From the NCBI GenBank assembly GCA_002492465.1, contig DKYT01000022.1, positions 1 to 41,846 of the forward strand: DNA of 41,846 nt, written 5' to 3'. This DNA comes from Lachnospiraceae bacterium UBA7093 (lineage in GTDB: Bacteria; Bacillota; Clostridia; Lachnospirales; Lachnospiraceae). Each line of letters begins with the position of its first letter. Position 1 is the first letter of the stretch. The notes below the pieces were generated by a model. It saw only the letters and a program-made list of their open reading frames with translations, did not search any database and was not told the DNA's origin. Shown here piece by piece: positions 24,629-32,145 of this stretch. A program made the position numbers and the translations under genes.

Positions 24629-25474
24629 TCAGCCTTTTACTGCGCCTGCCATAGTTCCTTTTACAATATATTTCTGTGTCGCCATAGATAAAATCACCGC
24701 AGGTATCATGGCAAGTACTCCCGCTGCCGCCAAAGAACCCGAGGGCGTATCCTTGTGGGTCTGCACCATGCTGGCAATACCGATGGGCAATGTCTTTTTG
24801 GCATCGGAAGACTGCAATACCAACGCCAGTCCAAATTCATTCCACGCCCCAACAAATACCAGTATGGCGATAACCGCCAAGCCTGCTTTCACCAGGGGAA
24901 GGGCGATCCGGGTATACATTTTAAACTCAGAGCAGCCGTCGATCTCGGCGGATTCATAAATTTCTGATGGAATGTCCAGGAAAAAGCTGATTGCAAGCCA
25001 AATCGCCATGGGGAGCGCAAAGGAAATGTATGACATAATCAGCCCTGCCAGTGTATCCAAAAGATGCAGCTTATTATAGATAATGTAATATGGTATTGTG
25101 TACACCAGCGCCGGAATCATTCGGATAATCAAAATGGAGTTCTGCAGCGTCTTCTTCCCCTTAAAGCCATACCGACACAGTCCAAAGCCCGCCATAGAAG
25201 CCAAAATCAGCGACAACAGCGTTGTCCCTCCGGCAATCAGTAGGCTGTTTTTGAAGAAGGTCATAACGTGAGACTTTTGGAAAATCTCAATATAGTTGTC
25301 CAGGTAAAGAGTATCCAGTATCAAAACAGGCTTTTCCACAAATACCTGACTTGAAGTTTTAAAGGAAGTGATCACTGTCCAATACAATGGAAATATGAAC
25401 AACACCCCCAGGACCAAAAATGCAGCCCCTAATCCGATTGATTGTAAAATCCGTTTCTTTTTCATACTTTTCAT
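24629..25474 (-). CDS. Carbohydrate ABC transporter permease (MalG-type)
   Basis: This inner permease of about 281 residues has six predicted transmembrane helices (first at about 15-38) and a coupling EAA loop, YESAEIDGCSEFKMYTRIAL. It ends with the YIVKGTMAGAVKG tail typical of MalG/MsmG-type proteins. It pairs with the upstream MalF-type permease to form the channel of a CUT1 importer. I choose the ATG at 25474, preceded by GGGAGG; the frame is open upstream to 25537 but overlaps the previous gene. The C-terminus of the upstream permease gene overlaps only if that longer start is used. Confidence 0.92.
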   Translation of the reverse strand: MKSMKKKRILQSIGLGAAFLVLGVLFIFPLYWTVITSFKTSSQVFVEKPVLILDTLYLDNYIEIFQKSHVMTFFKNSLLIAGGTTLLSLILASMAGFGLCRYGFKGKKTLQNSILIIRMIPALVYTIPYYIIYNKLHLLDTLAGLIMSYISFALPMAIWLAISFFLDIPSEIYESAEIDGCSEFKMYTRIALPLVKAGLAVIAILVFVGAWNEFGLALVLQSSDAKKTLPIGIASMVQTHKDTPSGSLAAAGVLAMIPAVILSMATQKYIVKGTMAGAVKG

Positions 25475-25491
25475 AGCCCTTCCTCCCATCT

Positions 25492-26409
25492 CTATGATTT
25501 TTCTCTTCCGGCAAGTTTTAAAAACAGGAAAGAGCATAAAATAATAATCAGAAAGAAAATGTAAGCGCCGGCGGAACCTTCTCCCACTTCATAATACCGA
25601 AACGCCATCTTGTAAATCGTAGAAGCCAATGTTTCCGTAGCGTTGCCAGGACCGCCATTTGTCAGATTGTACGCGATATCAAACATGCGGATGGCATCCA
25701 TAAAACGCAATGTAACGATCAGCAGGATAAACTTTTTAATAAAAGGGAGGGTAATCCTTCTAAACTGCTGCCACCAGGATGCGCCGTCAATGCGCGCCGC
25801 CTCAAGCAATTCTTCCGGTACGGTTTTCAGCGCCGCCATTAAAATTAACATGCAAAGAGGTGTGGTCGCCCAGACCTCCACAATAATAATTGCAATTCTG
25901 GCAGGCACAACTTCGGAAAACCAGCTGACCCGGTCCAGCCCCATACTCACCAAAATACCATTCAGCAAGCCATAAATAGGAGAAAACATCAGTTTCCATA
26001 TCGTAGCCGTTACAATAGGCGCTATCATCATAGGCATGGTAAAAATAATCTTTAACAGCCGGGACAGCCGGGGCAGGAGTCTGGTATTCAGCACCACCGC
26101 CAGTGTAAGCCCCAAAAGCAGGTTCAGGATCACCGCGCTGACGGCAAATCCAAATGTCCAAAAAGTCGAATCCCAGAAATCTGCGCTTGTAAGTACCTTC
26201 ATGTAGTTTCTGAACCCCACAAACTTTATGCTGCTTGACGCCATCGCCGTGTTGTATCTGAAAAGGCTGATTCCGAAGGAATATAACATCGGTATAACTG
26301 AAAAAATGAACAGGAACAACACAGACGGACCAATGAAACAGATTGCAGCTCTTCTTTTTTCCCTATTTAGCTTTCTCACACGATCACCTTGCCTTTCTGT
26401 TTTCTTCAT
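25492..26409 (-). CDS. Sugar ABC transporter permease (MalF/UgpA-type)
   Basis: This 305-residue permease has a basic N-terminus, six transmembrane helices (first FIGPSVLFLFIFSVIPMLYS) and an EAA coupling loop, EAARIDGASWWQQFRRITLP. It forms the CUT1 heterodimer with the next gene's product. The ATG at 26409 lacks a good ribosome binding site; a GTG at 26379 has AAGGTG closely before it and is an alternative start. It is the first gene of the GH2 operon, divergent from the GntR-type regulator. A TATAAT on the minus strand at 26460-26455 may belong to its promoter. Confidence 0.92.
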   Translation of the reverse strand: MKKTERQGDRVRKLNREKRRAAICFIGPSVLFLFIFSVIPMLYSFGISLFRYNTAMASSSIKFVGFRNYMKVLTSADFWDSTFWTFGFAVSAVILNLLLGLTLAVVLNTRLLPRLSRLLKIIFTMPMMIAPIVTATIWKLMFSPIYGLLNGILVSMGLDRVSWFSEVVPARIAIIIVEVWATTPLCMLILMAALKTVPEELLEAARIDGASWWQQFRRITLPFIKKFILLIVTLRFMDAIRMFDIAYNLTNGGPGNATETLASTIYKMAFRYYEVGEGSAGAYIFFLIIILCSFLFLKLAGREKS

Positions 26410-26438
26410 GATGTCATTTTACTATATTGTTATATCAA

Positions 26439-26600
26439 TTAATATACTATATTTATTATATAATTCCTTTTTTCCATACCTTTTGTTCCCGTTTCAATAT
26501 CTCCTGATTTTTACAAATTGTTTGTAAATACTCATAATTATTGCTATAATATCTCTTATCATAGCTTTTACTATTTTTCTGTTTAAAGTTAGTATATTAA
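26439..26600. promoter_or_regulatory. Divergent promoter region with palindromes for the GH2 locus
   Basis: The regulator's promoter is TTGTAA (26522-26527), 17 bases, TATAAT (26545-26550). A perfect palindrome TTTACAAA-N3-TTTGTAAA (26510-26528) covers its -35. Separately TTAATATACTA (26439-26449) and its inverse TAGTATATTAA (26590-26600) lie near the transporter start and near the regulator's ribosome binding site. These are candidate sites for the GntR-type protein. Confidence 0.65.
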
Positions 26601-26614
26601 GTTAGGAGATTCCC

Positions 26615-27706
26615 ATGAAAAACAGCCTTCCCCTTTATAAGCAGATCATAATGGATCTGTTGGAGCAAATTTTAAACGGCGAACTGCGCCCCGGCGACAG
26701 AGTCCCTTCAGAGCACGAACTGTCTCACAACTACCGTGTCAGCTCCATCACCTCCAAAAATGCGTTGACCGAACTTGCTGAAAAAGGATATATCATCCGC
26801 ATCAAAGGAAAGGGCTCCTTTGTCAATTCCACCGATGCTCTGTTGAACATCCCCGATTTCACCCATACCCTGCAACAGCGCATTGTAATGAAAGCAAAAA
26901 CCATTGGTCTTGTAGTCCCCTCCATGAAGACCAGCATTGATCAGCAGCTCCTGAATGCAATTGAAATGGAGCTGGCTCCCACCGAATACATTCTTGCCAT
27001 TAGTATTACCCGGGAAAGTCAGTCATTAGAATCTGCTTCCATACAAAAATTTCGTGAAAGCGGCGTAAGCGGTTTAATCATTTTTCCAACCGAACATGAA
27101 ATGTATAATGAAGAAATCCTGAAGTTGAATCTCAGCGACTTTCCCTTTGTGCTGGTGGACCGCTATCTTAGGGGCATCCGCTCCAGCTGCATTTATACCA
27201 ATAATTACGACATTTCAAAGGCTGCCACCCTTCACCTTTTGAATCAGGGCTGCCAAAACGTGGCTTTCCTTTCTCCTGACAGCCACAACACCGTAACCTC
27301 AGACCGTATGAACGGATATCGGGACGGACTTTACGAAAAAGGCAGAACCGTATTGCCTGAAAATCTCTGTATGATTCCTCTCAGCGTAACCGATCCGGCA
27401 GAAAAAGAAGCTCTGATTCTGCAATATTTAAGGGCGCATTCCCACATTGACGGGCTGTTTTGCGTAAATCGGGAAATTGCCAAATATGCGGCTCATTTAA
27501 TGACCCTGCATCAACTCTGGGAGCGCTATCGCATCACGGCATTCGATTATCCTGACGATCACAGAATTTCTTATATATCCCAGGACATCGAGCAGATCGC
27601 CCATAACTGTGTCGCGGAACTGATCGACTCCATTCAAAACGGAAGAAAAGACCACCATATCGTTATTCCCGCACAACTGATTCCCGCATCCGGCGAACAA
27701 AAATAA
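26615..27706 (+). CDS. GntR-family regulator with LacI-type sugar-sensing domain (AraR-like)
   Basis: This 363-residue repressor-type protein has a GntR winged helix (LYKQIIMDLLEQILNGELRP, then GDRVPSEHELSHNYRVSSIT, residues 5-45). From about residue 95 it continues into a periplasmic-binding-protein-like sensor (TIGLVVPSM, GVSGLIIFPTEHEM, FPFVLVDRYLRGI, GCQNVAFLSPDSHN), the AraR arrangement. It is divergent from the ABC/GH2 operon, which it presumably represses until a sugar cue binds. AGGAG precedes the ATG. A perfect palindrome over its own -35 suggests autoregulation. The effector is unknown. Confidence 0.9.
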   Translation: MKNSLPLYKQIIMDLLEQILNGELRPGDRVPSEHELSHNYRVSSITSKNALTELAEKGYIIRIKGKGSFVNSTDALLNIPDFTHTLQQRIVMKAKTIGLVVPSMKTSIDQQLLNAIEMELAPTEYILAISITRESQSLESASIQKFRESGVSGLIIFPTEHEMYNEEILKLNLSDFPFVLVDRYLRGIRSSCIYTNNYDISKAATLHLLNQGCQNVAFLSPDSHNTVTSDRMNGYRDGLYEKGRTVLPENLCMIPLSVTDPAEKEALILQYLRAHSHIDGLFCVNREIAKYAAHLMTLHQLWERYRITAFDYPDDHRISYISQDIEQIAHNCVAELIDSIQNGRKDHHIVIPAQLIPASGEQK

Positions 27707-27736
27707 CAGTTCAGCCTCGATGGAGGTGAACTGTTA
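27704..27736 (+). terminator. Strong hairpin at the end of the GntR-type gene
   Basis: TAACAGTTCA (27704-27713) pairs perfectly with TGAACTGTTA (27727-27736), and CCTC/GAGG extends the stem to a 4-base loop. The stop codon is inside it. There is no T-run afterwards, so it may be a terminator of a weaker type or a 3'-end stabiliser. Confidence 0.6.
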
Positions 27737-27827
27737 CTGGCAAAAGCACATATGAATTTTTTTCTAACCATTGTAAGAATATTTTCATTGTGGTATGATA
27801 ACCGATTAGAAGAAAGATATCATGTAA

Positions 27828-27935
27828 ATGAATGATTATCATATTCTACTTACTCAGCAAGCCAAAGAAGATATCATAAGCATTGGCGATTACATTTCTT
27901 ATATATTATCAGAACCTGACACTTCAAAAAATTTT
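27828..27935 (+). pseudogene. RelE/ParE-family toxin, N-terminal fragment
   Basis: Thirty-six codons read MNDYHILLTQQAKEDIISIG then DYISYILSEPDTSKNF, the typical first helices of a ParE/RelE toxin. The family continues for another 60-70 residues with strands carrying the active residues. Here family-like sequence stops abruptly and the frame runs antisense into the end of the metY-type gene. No antitoxin gene is recognisable upstream. It is a remnant left by a deletion. Confidence 0.7.
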
Positions 27936-27952
27936 CACTTTAAATCCCTTTA

Positions 27953-29257
27953 TTATGCAACGACGCGAAACGCCTCTTCCAAATCCTCAATAATATCGTC
28001 GATATTCTCCGTCCCAATGGACAAACGAATGGTATTCGGTTTGATCCCCTGATCCGCCAGCTCCTTTTCGCTTAATTGAGAGTGAGTGGTAGAAGCAGGG
28101 TGAATCACCAGCGATTTCACATCCGCCACATTGGCAAGGAGGGAGAAAAGCTCCAGGTTATCAATAAATTTTTTTGCCTTCTCGGCATCCCCCTTAATCT
28201 CAAAAGTAAAGATAGAGCCGCCGCCATTGGGAAAATACTTTTTATAAAGCCTCTGCTGCTCCGGATCGTCTGCAACGGAAGGGTGATGTACTTTCTCAAC
28301 CTGAGAATGATTCTTAAGGTAATCTACTACCTTCAATGCATTTTCCACGTGCCGCTCCACTCTCAAAGACAGGGTTTCAAGCCCCTGCAAAAAGAAAAAC
28401 GCATGGAAGGGAGACAACGTTGCGCCAGTATCCCGCAGAAGAATGGCGCGAATTTTTGTTACAAAAGCCGCCGCTCCCACCGCTTTTGTAAAGCTTATAC
28501 CGTGATAGCTTGGATTCGGCTCCGTAAGCGAAGGGAATTTGCCGCTTCCCTCCCAGTCAAATTTCCCACTGTCTATGATCACACCGCCGATGGTTGTGCC
28601 GTGCCCACCAATAAACTTGGTGGCAGAATGTACCACAATATCAGCGCCATACTCTATGGGGCGCACCAGATAAGGGGTTGCAAAGGTATTGTCGATCACA
28701 AGGGGAATTTTATGTGCATGTGCAATTTCAGCAAGCTTTTCGATATCCACTACATCCGAATTTGGGTTTCCCAGAGTTTCTATAAACACTGCCCTGGTGT
28801 TTTCCTGTATGGCAGCTTCCACTTCCCCGTCATCAAAGGGATCTACAAAGGTCGCCGTAATGCCATATTCCGGCAGTGTATGTGCCAAAAGGTTATAAGT
28901 TCCTCCATAAATGTTCTTGGCTGCCACAATATGCTCTCCACTGTGGGCAAGGTTCTGGATGGTGTAAGAAATTGCCGCCGCTCCGGATGCTACGGCAAGC
29001 GCCGCCACGCCCCCTTCTAAGGCTGCAATTCTCTGTTCAAAAACATCCTCCGTAGGGTTGGTCAGTCTTCCGTAAATATTACCTGCATCGCTGAGTCCAA
29101 ATCTTGCCGCCGTATGTTCGCAATTTCTGAAAACATAGGACGAAGTCTGGTAAATCGGCACGGCGCGTGCATCTGTCACCGGATCCGGCTGCTCCTGCCC
29201 CACATGAAGCTGTAACGTCTCAAATTTCAAATTTCTCTCTGCATATGTTTTTTTCAT
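27953..29257 (-). CDS. metY: O-acetylhomoserine aminocarboxypropyltransferase / cysteine synthase
   Basis: This 434-residue PLP enzyme of the Cys/Met metabolism family would make homocysteine (and possibly cysteine) from an O-acetylated amino acid and sulfide. It has the family start FETLQLHVGQEQPDP and SYVFRNCEHTAARFGL, the PLP-phosphate region ASGAAAISYTI, and the Schiff-base Lys in HSATKFIGGHGTTIGG. The length is normal for the OAH sulfhydrylase subgroup. GAGGGAG precedes the ATG. The next gene upstream is an Rrf2 regulator with a CymR/IscR-like Cys cluster, so sulfur-responsive control is likely. There is no sign of a SAM riboswitch in the leader. Confidence 0.92.
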   Translation of the reverse strand: MKKTYAERNLKFETLQLHVGQEQPDPVTDARAVPIYQTSSYVFRNCEHTAARFGLSDAGNIYGRLTNPTEDVFEQRIAALEGGVAALAVASGAAAISYTIQNLAHSGEHIVAAKNIYGGTYNLLAHTLPEYGITATFVDPFDDGEVEAAIQENTRAVFIETLGNPNSDVVDIEKLAEIAHAHKIPLVIDNTFATPYLVRPIEYGADIVVHSATKFIGGHGTTIGGVIIDSGKFDWEGSGKFPSLTEPNPSYHGISFTKAVGAAAFVTKIRAILLRDTGATLSPFHAFFFLQGLETLSLRVERHVENALKVVDYLKNHSQVEKVHHPSVADDPEQQRLYKKYFPNGGGSIFTFEIKGDAEKAKKFIDNLELFSLLANVADVKSLVIHPASTTHSQLSEKELADQGIKPNTIRLSIGTENIDDIIEDLEEAFRVVA

Positions 29258-29427
29258 AATCTCCCTCTTTCCGCAGTAGGTACTGCTGCTTCATTTTAAA
29301 TTTATTTTTCCTATCTGTTTACCATGATATCATCATAAAGCCATACCAATCATTTGTCCAATACCTAAAATCATACACCAGTTAAAGGTTTCCCCTATAG
29401 CACATAAAGGCAGAATCCCCGCCATTT

Positions 29428-29862
29428 TTAAATACTATACTGATCCGCCTTCTCCTGCTGCCACCCTACCATATCTGCCAGGGTAATCCCATCCACCACC
29501 TGATTCACCGCATCATTCATCTGCTCCCAGATACGGACGGTTACACATTCCTGCCTGCGTTCACATGCCACGCTGTCTGAGCCTACACAGCTTACCGGCG
29601 CTAAATCTCCCTCTGTAAGCCTCAAAATCATCCCTACCGTATACTCGGCAGGATCCTTCTTCAGCATATAACCTCCCTGCGCGCCGCGCACACTTCTGAC
29701 AAATCCCGCCTTATTTAAAAGAGAGATGATCTGCTCCAGATATTTTTCCGAGATCTGCTGCCTCCTGGCAACATCCTTTAAACTGACAGGTTCCCCCGTA
29801 TTATAAACCGCCAGATCCAACATCAGCCTTAAGGCGTATCTTCCTCTGGTAGATATTTTCAT
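29428..29862 (-). CDS. Rrf2-family regulator (CymR/IscR-like)
   Basis: This 144-residue regulator begins MKISTRGRYALRLMLDLAVY, with the winged helix VSLKDVARRQQISEKYLEQI (about residues 26-45) and the wing GAQGGYMLKKDPAEYTV. It carries three Cys in CVGSDSVACERRQEC, the position where IscR binds an iron-sulfur cluster; CymR proteins that control cysteine supply are close relatives. The ATG at 29862 with GGGGGA upstream is preferred over 29883. Adjacent metY supports a role in sulfur metabolism. A dyad over its -10 suggests autorepression. Confidence 0.88.
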   Translation of the reverse strand: MKISTRGRYALRLMLDLAVYNTGEPVSLKDVARRQQISEKYLEQIISLLNKAGFVRSVRGAQGGYMLKKDPAEYTVGMILRLTEGDLAPVSCVGSDSVACERRQECVTVRIWEQMNDAVNQVVDGITLADMVGWQQEKADQYSI

Positions 29863-29882
29863 ATGCTTCCCCCTGTTTTCCA

Positions 29883-29936
29883 TACAATTCCGATTTTACT
29901 AATATGAATTGTATATTTTACAAGGAAAAAAGTCAA
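29883..29936 (-). promoter_or_regulatory. Promoter and dyad operator of the Rrf2 gene
   Basis: On the minus strand TTGACT (29936-29931), 17 bases and TACAAT (29913-29908) make a good promoter. An inverted repeat TACAATTC (29883-29890)/GAATTGTA (29906-29913), 15 bases apart, overlaps the -10 and the early transcript. This is the layout of an autorepressed Rrf2 gene. Confidence 0.7.
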
Positions 29937-30007
29937 GGCGCAATACACTGAAAATAGCGGCGACTGCCTGCGTCCCGCGCCATGACAATCACCGCTTTCT
30001 TTTTCAT
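29933..30007 (-). CDS. Possible 24-residue small protein coupled to the WYL regulator
   Basis: An ATG at 30007 overlaps the regulator's stop codon by four bases (ATGA), has GAAGG seven bases upstream, and opens a 24-codon frame, MKKKAVIVMARDAGSRRYFQ then CIAP, ending at 29933. It has a basic N-terminus and no recognisable family. The coupling and the ribosome binding site make translation plausible, but it may equally be the stub of a deleted longer gene. It ends inside the -35 region of the Rrf2 promoter. Confidence 0.35.
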   Translation of the reverse strand: MKKKAVIVMARDAGSRRYFQCIAP

Positions 30008-30945
30008 AAACTATCCTTCTTCCTTTCTCGCGGCTGGTACAATTCCATTAATTCACTGCACTGCCCTACGATCCGTTCTATCAGCTTTTGCGGGGAAAGA
30101 ACCTTTGCATCGCTTCCAAAAGAAAGCAGCACGCCATACCAGAACTGCTCTTTTGGAGGAACTGTGATTTGGTAGGTAAAATCTCCGTTCTCATACTCCT
30201 CTATGATCTTTCCATTTAAGTATTCCCTGCATTTTGACTTCAATTTTCCTTTACAATGAAGAAGAATCTCTATCATTTCCTGTTCCCGGCTCCGCTCCTC
30301 CAACTTGGACCGTATCTTTGCCGCGGCGTGCTCTCTTTCATTGGGCTTGTCCGTGATCCGAAGCTCATCCATCCGCACTACCTTAAACATGGCATAATCC
30401 TGTTTTAACGGATTATAACCAATTAAGTACCAGTTGTACCATTTATAGAGAACCCCTGCCGGCTCCACCTCCAGGGTTCTTACTTCATCTACACTATTCG
30501 TATAAATAAACTCTATTCTGCGTTTCATCTGCACTGCTTGGTTAAGCAGAAAAAGCATCTCATTGGTGTCCCGATTTTCATGCGCCGCACCCAGATCCAG
30601 CAAAATACCGCTCTCTCCACTCCTTACAAGGCTTCTCATTTTTTCCAATGTTGTCTCAAGATCCTTGTCCTTATAGGCGGATGACAGCCCTTCAAGAGCC
30701 GTGACAATATAATGATAATCGCTCTCCCCTGCTGCCTGCCGCTGCATCTGGAAGGTATCCATGATCTCATAACCGCCGCCTGCGCCATAATAGGAAGCGA
30801 CCGGAATTCCCGCGAGGCACAAAGCGTCCACATCCCTTGCAATGGTACGCGCCGACACTTCAAAGCGCTGTGCCAGCTTCGCTCCGGAGGTTCTCCCATG
30901 ATTCAACAGATAGATGGTAATGGCAAGTAAGCGGTCAATTTTCAT
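30004..30945 (-). CDS. YafY-type regulator: HTH plus WYL domain
   Basis: This 313-residue regulator has an N-terminal helix-turn-helix (LLAITIYLLNHGRTSGAKLA, then QRFEVSARTIARDVDALC). A WYL ligand-sensing domain (about 135-215) carries YKWYNWYLIGYNPLKQDYAM and FKVVRMDELRIT, followed by a WCX-type C-terminal domain with the FWYGVLLSFGSDAKVLSPQ segment. Such proteins sense nucleotides or other small ligands. GAGGAAAG precedes the ATG, and the gene follows the GNAT gene by seven bases, so the two form an operon. A 24-codon frame overlaps its stop. Confidence 0.9.
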   Translation of the reverse strand: MKIDRLLAITIYLLNHGRTSGAKLAQRFEVSARTIARDVDALCLAGIPVASYYGAGGGYEIMDTFQMQRQAAGESDYHYIVTALEGLSSAYKDKDLETTLEKMRSLVRSGESGILLDLGAAHENRDTNEMLFLLNQAVQMKRRIEFIYTNSVDEVRTLEVEPAGVLYKWYNWYLIGYNPLKQDYAMFKVVRMDELRITDKPNEREHAAAKIRSKLEERSREQEMIEILLHCKGKLKSKCREYLNGKIIEEYENGDFTYQITVPPKEQFWYGVLLSFGSDAKVLSPQKLIERIVGQCSELMELYQPRERKKDSL

Positions 30946-30952
30946 ACTTTCC

Positions 30953-31546
30953 TCATTTCTGCGCCCTCTCTGACGCGTAGCAGCTCCAATAATCTCCGTA
31001 CTTTCCGCCTTTCGGCGTGCCTTCCGGCGAGATCAACATTTCTTTCTTTTCCTCATATCCCAGAGCTTCCAACGCCATTCTTCTCTCCACTGCCGAAGGA
31101 ATTGCCTTGGTGGCAAGCATGGTGCAGTCAAAAAGCACATACGCCTGCTCCATAATCAAAGACAAAATTTCCACGATCCGATCTTTTCTTTCATAATCGC
31201 TTCTTAAATCCAGCCTAAGCAGCCCACAGTGGTTAAAATAATCCTGTGATTCCCTGTGAAACAGCTCTATGGTTCCCACCGCCTCATTAGACGCCTTGTC
31301 CAAAATACTCCAGCGCACAAATCCCCTGTCCTTGTATGCCCACAGCCAGAATGCAATTGCTTCCTCCATCCTCTCCAGGGTTGTGTAGTGAAAATCGTCG
31401 CCGTCACAGTTGTCGCTGTTAAAAAGGGGAACCGCCTTTTCATCGCTGTACACCTTTAAAAGATCCGGGGCATCCGCCTTTTCCACTAAGCGAAGCTTAA
31501 AGTTTTCATTTTCCAGAGTTGGGCATTGTTCATATACATCTTTCAT
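30953..31546 (-). CDS. GNAT-family N-acetyltransferase (RimJ-like)
   Basis: This acetyltransferase of about 197 residues reads TLENENFKLRLVEKADAPDL at the start, typical of the RimJ/RimL-like GNAT group. The acetyl-CoA region is GLLRLDLRSDYERKDRIVEIL and the end is AVERRMALEALGYEEKKEM. The start at 31546 is set by GGAGG, directly preceded by a 19-base motif (31554-31572) that recurs before the C39-like gene. It is the first gene of a unit with the WYL regulator. The substrate is unknown; ribosomal-protein or small-molecule acetylation are the usual roles. Confidence 0.87.
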   Translation of the reverse strand: MKDVYEQCPTLENENFKLRLVEKADAPDLLKVYSDEKAVPLFNSDNCDGDDFHYTTLERMEEAIAFWLWAYKDRGFVRWSILDKASNEAVGTIELFHRESQDYFNHCGLLRLDLRSDYERKDRIVEILSLIMEQAYVLFDCTMLATKAIPSAVERRMALEALGYEEKKEMLISPEGTPKGGKYGDYWSCYASERAQK

Positions 31547-31553
31547 ATTTTCC

Positions 31554-31572
31554 TCCATTCCGAAGCGTTTTA
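31554..31572 (-). repeat. Shared leader motif (copy before the GNAT gene)
   Basis: The plus-strand sequence TCCATTCCGAAGCGTTTTA here differs by one base from TCCATTCCAAAGCGTTTTA at 7641-7659. Both lie directly upstream of, and partly form, the ribosome binding site of unrelated genes. Weaker versions occur at 40804-40822 and 7259-7275. Confidence 0.6.
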
Positions 31573-31658
31573 GGATGAAGATGGCGGGTGAAATGCCAGT
31601 TTTCGCTCTGCCATCTTCTTTTGCTTCTTTACATGTTTGATATAACAAGGATAATACA

Positions 31659-31688
31659 AAAACTATGACAGCTGTGTGTCATAGTTTT
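31659..31688 (-). terminator. Intrinsic terminator of the abiE operon
   Basis: A perfect 12-bp stem AAAACTATGACA (31659-31670)/TGTCATAGTTTT (31677-31688) with a 6-base loop is followed on the minus strand by a T-run. It lies shortly after the toxin gene's stop. Confidence 0.88.
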
Positions 31689-31706
31689 AGATCATAGCTC
31701 TAATTA

Positions 31707-32144
31707 TCATTCCCTTTCCTCCAAAAGCCGTACCGCTTCCACAAGATAGCCATACGCTTCTAGTTTTAGCTTTTTTATGTATGCCAGATTTTTATATTTT
31801 GACTTGCTGATACTATCTTTTAAATAATCTTCCGGTTTTTCAATTCTTACAAATTCCTTATTCTTTAAGATACATGCTGCCATATACATCACGCTGCAAG
31901 CCTGACATGAAATATCTATTCCCGGTTCTACTATAATATCTATATCCGTAGATAATCTTCTTGGTGACTTTAAAAGCAGCATAAGGCATGTACCACCTTT
32001 AAAAATAAAGGGCATATTTACCCTGACCAATGATTCTAACAATCCAAACGCATAAACGGTACGTTCCAAAATAGCCGGATCACAATTACTTTCTTTTCTA
32101 AGCGCATTTATATGTTCCATTTTGAAATTATCTGCCTTCAGCAT
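31707..32144 (-). pseudogene. AbiEii-type nucleotidyltransferase toxin with internal deletion
   Basis: The frame encodes only 145 residues; AbiEii proteins are normally about 280-310. The N-terminal part is intact: FIFKGGTCLMLLLKSPRRLS and TDIDIIVEPG, the GG/DxD nucleotidyltransferase core. It jumps at about residue 86 from the family's early region (DIIVEPGIDIS) to what looks like its C-terminus (VMYMAACILKNKEFVRIEKP, then AYGYLVEAVRLLE). About 140-150 central residues, including the region with the remaining catalytic residues, are missing without loss of frame. The ATG follows the antitoxin stop by one base. A stable short product is possible, but toxin activity is doubtful. Confidence 0.7.
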
Positions 32145-32145
32145 T

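Noticed and set aside
28076..29020. A long plus-strand open frame opposite the metY-type gene
   Set aside because: It is antisense to a well-conserved enzyme gene and has no family similarity or start signal.
29258..29427. SAM riboswitch or T-box before the metY-type gene
   Set aside because: No SAM-I core, T-box sequence or terminator hairpin is visible in the leader; only weak dyads.
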